Shown here piece by piece: positions 5,981 to 7,473 of a stretch of 7,473 nucleotides of DNA. Both the position numbers and the translations under genes were made by a program. The stretch spans positions 1-7,473 of the forward strand of contig JAFQPF010000030.1 of the NCBI GenBank assembly GCA_017411885.1. The letters run 5' to 3'. The DNA comes from Clostridia bacterium. Lineage in GTDB: Bacteria > Bacillota_A > Clostridia > Oscillospirales > CAG-272. Below the pieces are notes generated by a model that ran no database searches, was not told the DNA's origin, and saw only the letters and a list, made by a program, of their open reading frames with translations. The stretch's first letter is position 1. Each line of letters opens with the position of its first letter.

Positions 5981-7473
5981 ATGAACACATTTACCACAAA
6001 AACAATTCGTAATGTAGCTCTCCTCGGACACAGCGGAGACGGTAAAACGTCAATAGCGGAAGCTATGCTTCACGTTGCAGGTTGTTCCGATCGTTTCGGT
6101 AAGGTTACAGACGGAAATACAGTTTGCGACTTCGATCCTGAAGAAATAAAGAGAGGTTATTCACTTTCTACAACGATCGCTCCCCTTGTCTGGAACGACG
6201 TTAAGATCAATATTATAGACACTCCCGGTTATCTTGACTTCGTTGGTGAGGTTAAGGAAGCTGTACGTGTTGCAGACAGCGCTATCATCGCGGTAAACGC
6301 GAAGGCAGGCGTTGAAGTAGGTACAGACCTCGCTTGGGATTATGCTACCGAAGCAGGTATCCCCAAGGCGTTCTTTATCAACAAGTTTGACGACCCCGAA
6401 GCAAGCTTCACACGCGTTTTCGATCAGCTTAAGGAACAGTACGGCGTAAGCATCTGCCCTATGGTAATTCCTCAGACTATCGACGGCAAGATCAAGGGAT
6501 TCGTTAACCTTATCAAGATGAAGGGTATCTGGTACACCGATGACGGCGGAGCAGAATACATAGATATCGACCCCGCATTTATGGATCAGGCAAACGAGTA
6601 CCGCAATATGCTTCTTGAATCTATCGCACAGACAGACGATGTTCTTCTCGATAAATTCTTCAACGAAGAAGAGATCACATACGAGGAAGCTGTAAACGCT
6701 ATCCACGAGGGTATCATCCACGGCGATATCGTTCCTGTATTTGCAGGCTCGGCTACAAGACTCTGGGGTATCAGAAGAATGCTCGATACAATCGTAGACT
6801 CCTTCCCGCGCTTTACCGCACGTAAGGTTGAAAAGGATATCGAAGGAACTGACGTAGAGATAGCGCCCGACGGAGACACCTCGATCTTCGTATTCAAGAC
6901 TGTCGCAGACCCGTTCGTTGGTAAGATGTCCTACTTCAAGGTTATGAACGGTACTCTTAAGCGCGATATGACTCTTAAGAACCTTACCTCCGAAGCAAAC
7001 GAAAAGCTTGCAAAGATCTACACTATCCGCGGTAAAAAGCAGACCGAGGTTGATGAGCTTGCTTGCGGCGATATCGGTATGATCGCTAAGCTTACAGCTA
7101 CAAATACAAACGACACACTTACAGCTAACGGAAGCACTAAGTACGCTCCCGTAAGCGTTCCCGAGCCCTTCTATACAATGGCTATCAAGCCTGCGGCTAA
7201 GGGCGACGAGGATAAGATCTCCTCCGGTATCTCCAAGCTTTTGGAAGAAGATCTTACCATCAAGTATGAAAACAACGCTGAAACAAAGCAGCTTCTTATC
7301 TCCGGTCTTGGTGATATTCACCTTGACGTTGTTTCGGCAAAGCTCAAGCAGCGCTTCGGTACATCCGTAGCTCTTGAAGCTCCTATCATTCCCTACCGCG
7401 AAACGATCAAAAAGAAGGTTCAGGCTGAAGGTAAGCACAAGAAGCAGTCGGGCGGTCACGGTCAGTACGGTCA
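5981..7473 (+). CDS. Elongation factor G-like translational GTPase (3' partial)
   Basis: A ribosome-associated GTPase of the EF-G family. The frame runs from the ATG at 5981 to the window edge without a stop (497 codons plus two bases), against about 690 residues for a full EF-G. The ribosome binding site AAGGAG is at 5965-5970, 10 bases before the start. The GTPase domain shows the P-loop GHSGDGKT (16-23), DTPG (80-83) and NKFD (134-137). Domain II (VFKTVADPFVGKMSYFKV) and domain III (GLGDIHLDV) follow, and the end of the window reaches the start of domain IV with IPYRETI and QSGGHGQYG. Canonical EF-G has AHIDAGKT in the P-loop and RGITI in switch I; here these are GHSGDGKT and RGYSL. That fits the EF-G-like paralogue group (EF-G2-like) better than the main fusA product, and no rpsL, rpsG or tuf gene lies just upstream. 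Its precise role (translocation, recycling or other) is uncertain. Confidence 0.92.
   Translation, partial: MNTFTTKTIRNVALLGHSGDGKTSIAEAMLHVAGCSDRFGKVTDGNTVCDFDPEEIKRGYSLSTTIAPLVWNDVKINIIDTPGYLDFVGEVKEAVRVADSAIIAVNAKAGVEVGTDLAWDYATEAGIPKAFFINKFDDPEASFTRVFDQLKEQYGVSICPMVIPQTIDGKIKGFVNLIKMKGIWYTDDGGAEYIDIDPAFMDQANEYRNMLLESIAQTDDVLLDKFFNEEEITYEEAVNAIHEGIIHGDIVPVFAGSATRLWGIRRMLDTIVDSFPRFTARKVEKDIEGTDVEIAPDGDTSIFVFKTVADPFVGKMSYFKVMNGTLKRDMTLKNLTSEANEKLAKIYTIRGKKQTEVDELACGDIGMIAKLTATNTNDTLTANGSTKYAPVSVPEPFYTMAIKPAAKGDEDKISSGISKLLEEDLTIKYENNAETKQLLISGLGDIHLDVVSAKLKQRFGTSVALEAPIIPYRETIKKKVQAEGKHKKQSGGHGQYG

Noticed and set aside
6161..7459. 432-codon open frame on the - strand, antisense to the EF-G-like gene
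   Set aside because: The + strand encodes a clear EF-G with all GTPase motifs. The antisense frame has no ribosome binding site or recognisable domain, and is rich in Cys, Val and Leu, as expected for the complement of a codon-biased gene.

Overview
The window looks like a chromosomal segment from a Firmicutes/Clostridia-type bacterium, probably an anaerobic gut lineage. This is inferred from strong AAGGAG/GGAGG ribosome binding sites, AT-rich intergenic DNA around roughly half-GC genes, and the protein families present (RlmD-type methyltransferase with TRAM domain, CPBP protease, an EF-G-like paralogue with a 'GHSGDGKT' P-loop). No species is named because the sequence alone does not allow it.

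Layout. Positions 1-3436 carry four genes on the + strand, closely packed and probably co-transcribed: the 3' part of an RlmD-type 23S rRNA uracil-C5 methyltransferase (its start lies before the window), a small AT-rich gene of unknown function three bases downstream, a cytoplasmic SGNH-type sialate O-acetylesterase-like esterase, and a CPBP (CAAX/Abi) intramembrane protease. A strong hairpin at 3441-3472, with an A-tract on one side and a T-tract on the other, separates this run from two convergent genes and can terminate transcription from both directions. Positions 3475-5631 on the - strand encode two successive Gfo/Idh/MocA-family oxidoreductases 18 bases apart, an operon whose likely promoter (TTTACA-17-TATAAT) lies just upstream with a palindrome in its spacer. 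An AT-rich divergent intergenic region of about 340 bases follows. It also holds candidate promoters for the last gene, an EF-G-family GTPase (5981 to the window end, + strand, 3' truncated).

How the genes relate. The two dehydrogenases and the esterase suggest sugar or sugar-derivative metabolism, but they sit on opposite strands and no shared pathway is demonstrated. The rRNA methyltransferase and EF-G-like factor are translation-related and frame the segment. I did not find a CRISPR array, insertion sequence, tRNA, rRNA or obvious defence or toxin system. The most unexplained items are the AT-rich orphan gene at 1257-1646 and the structured divergent control region at 5638-5980.
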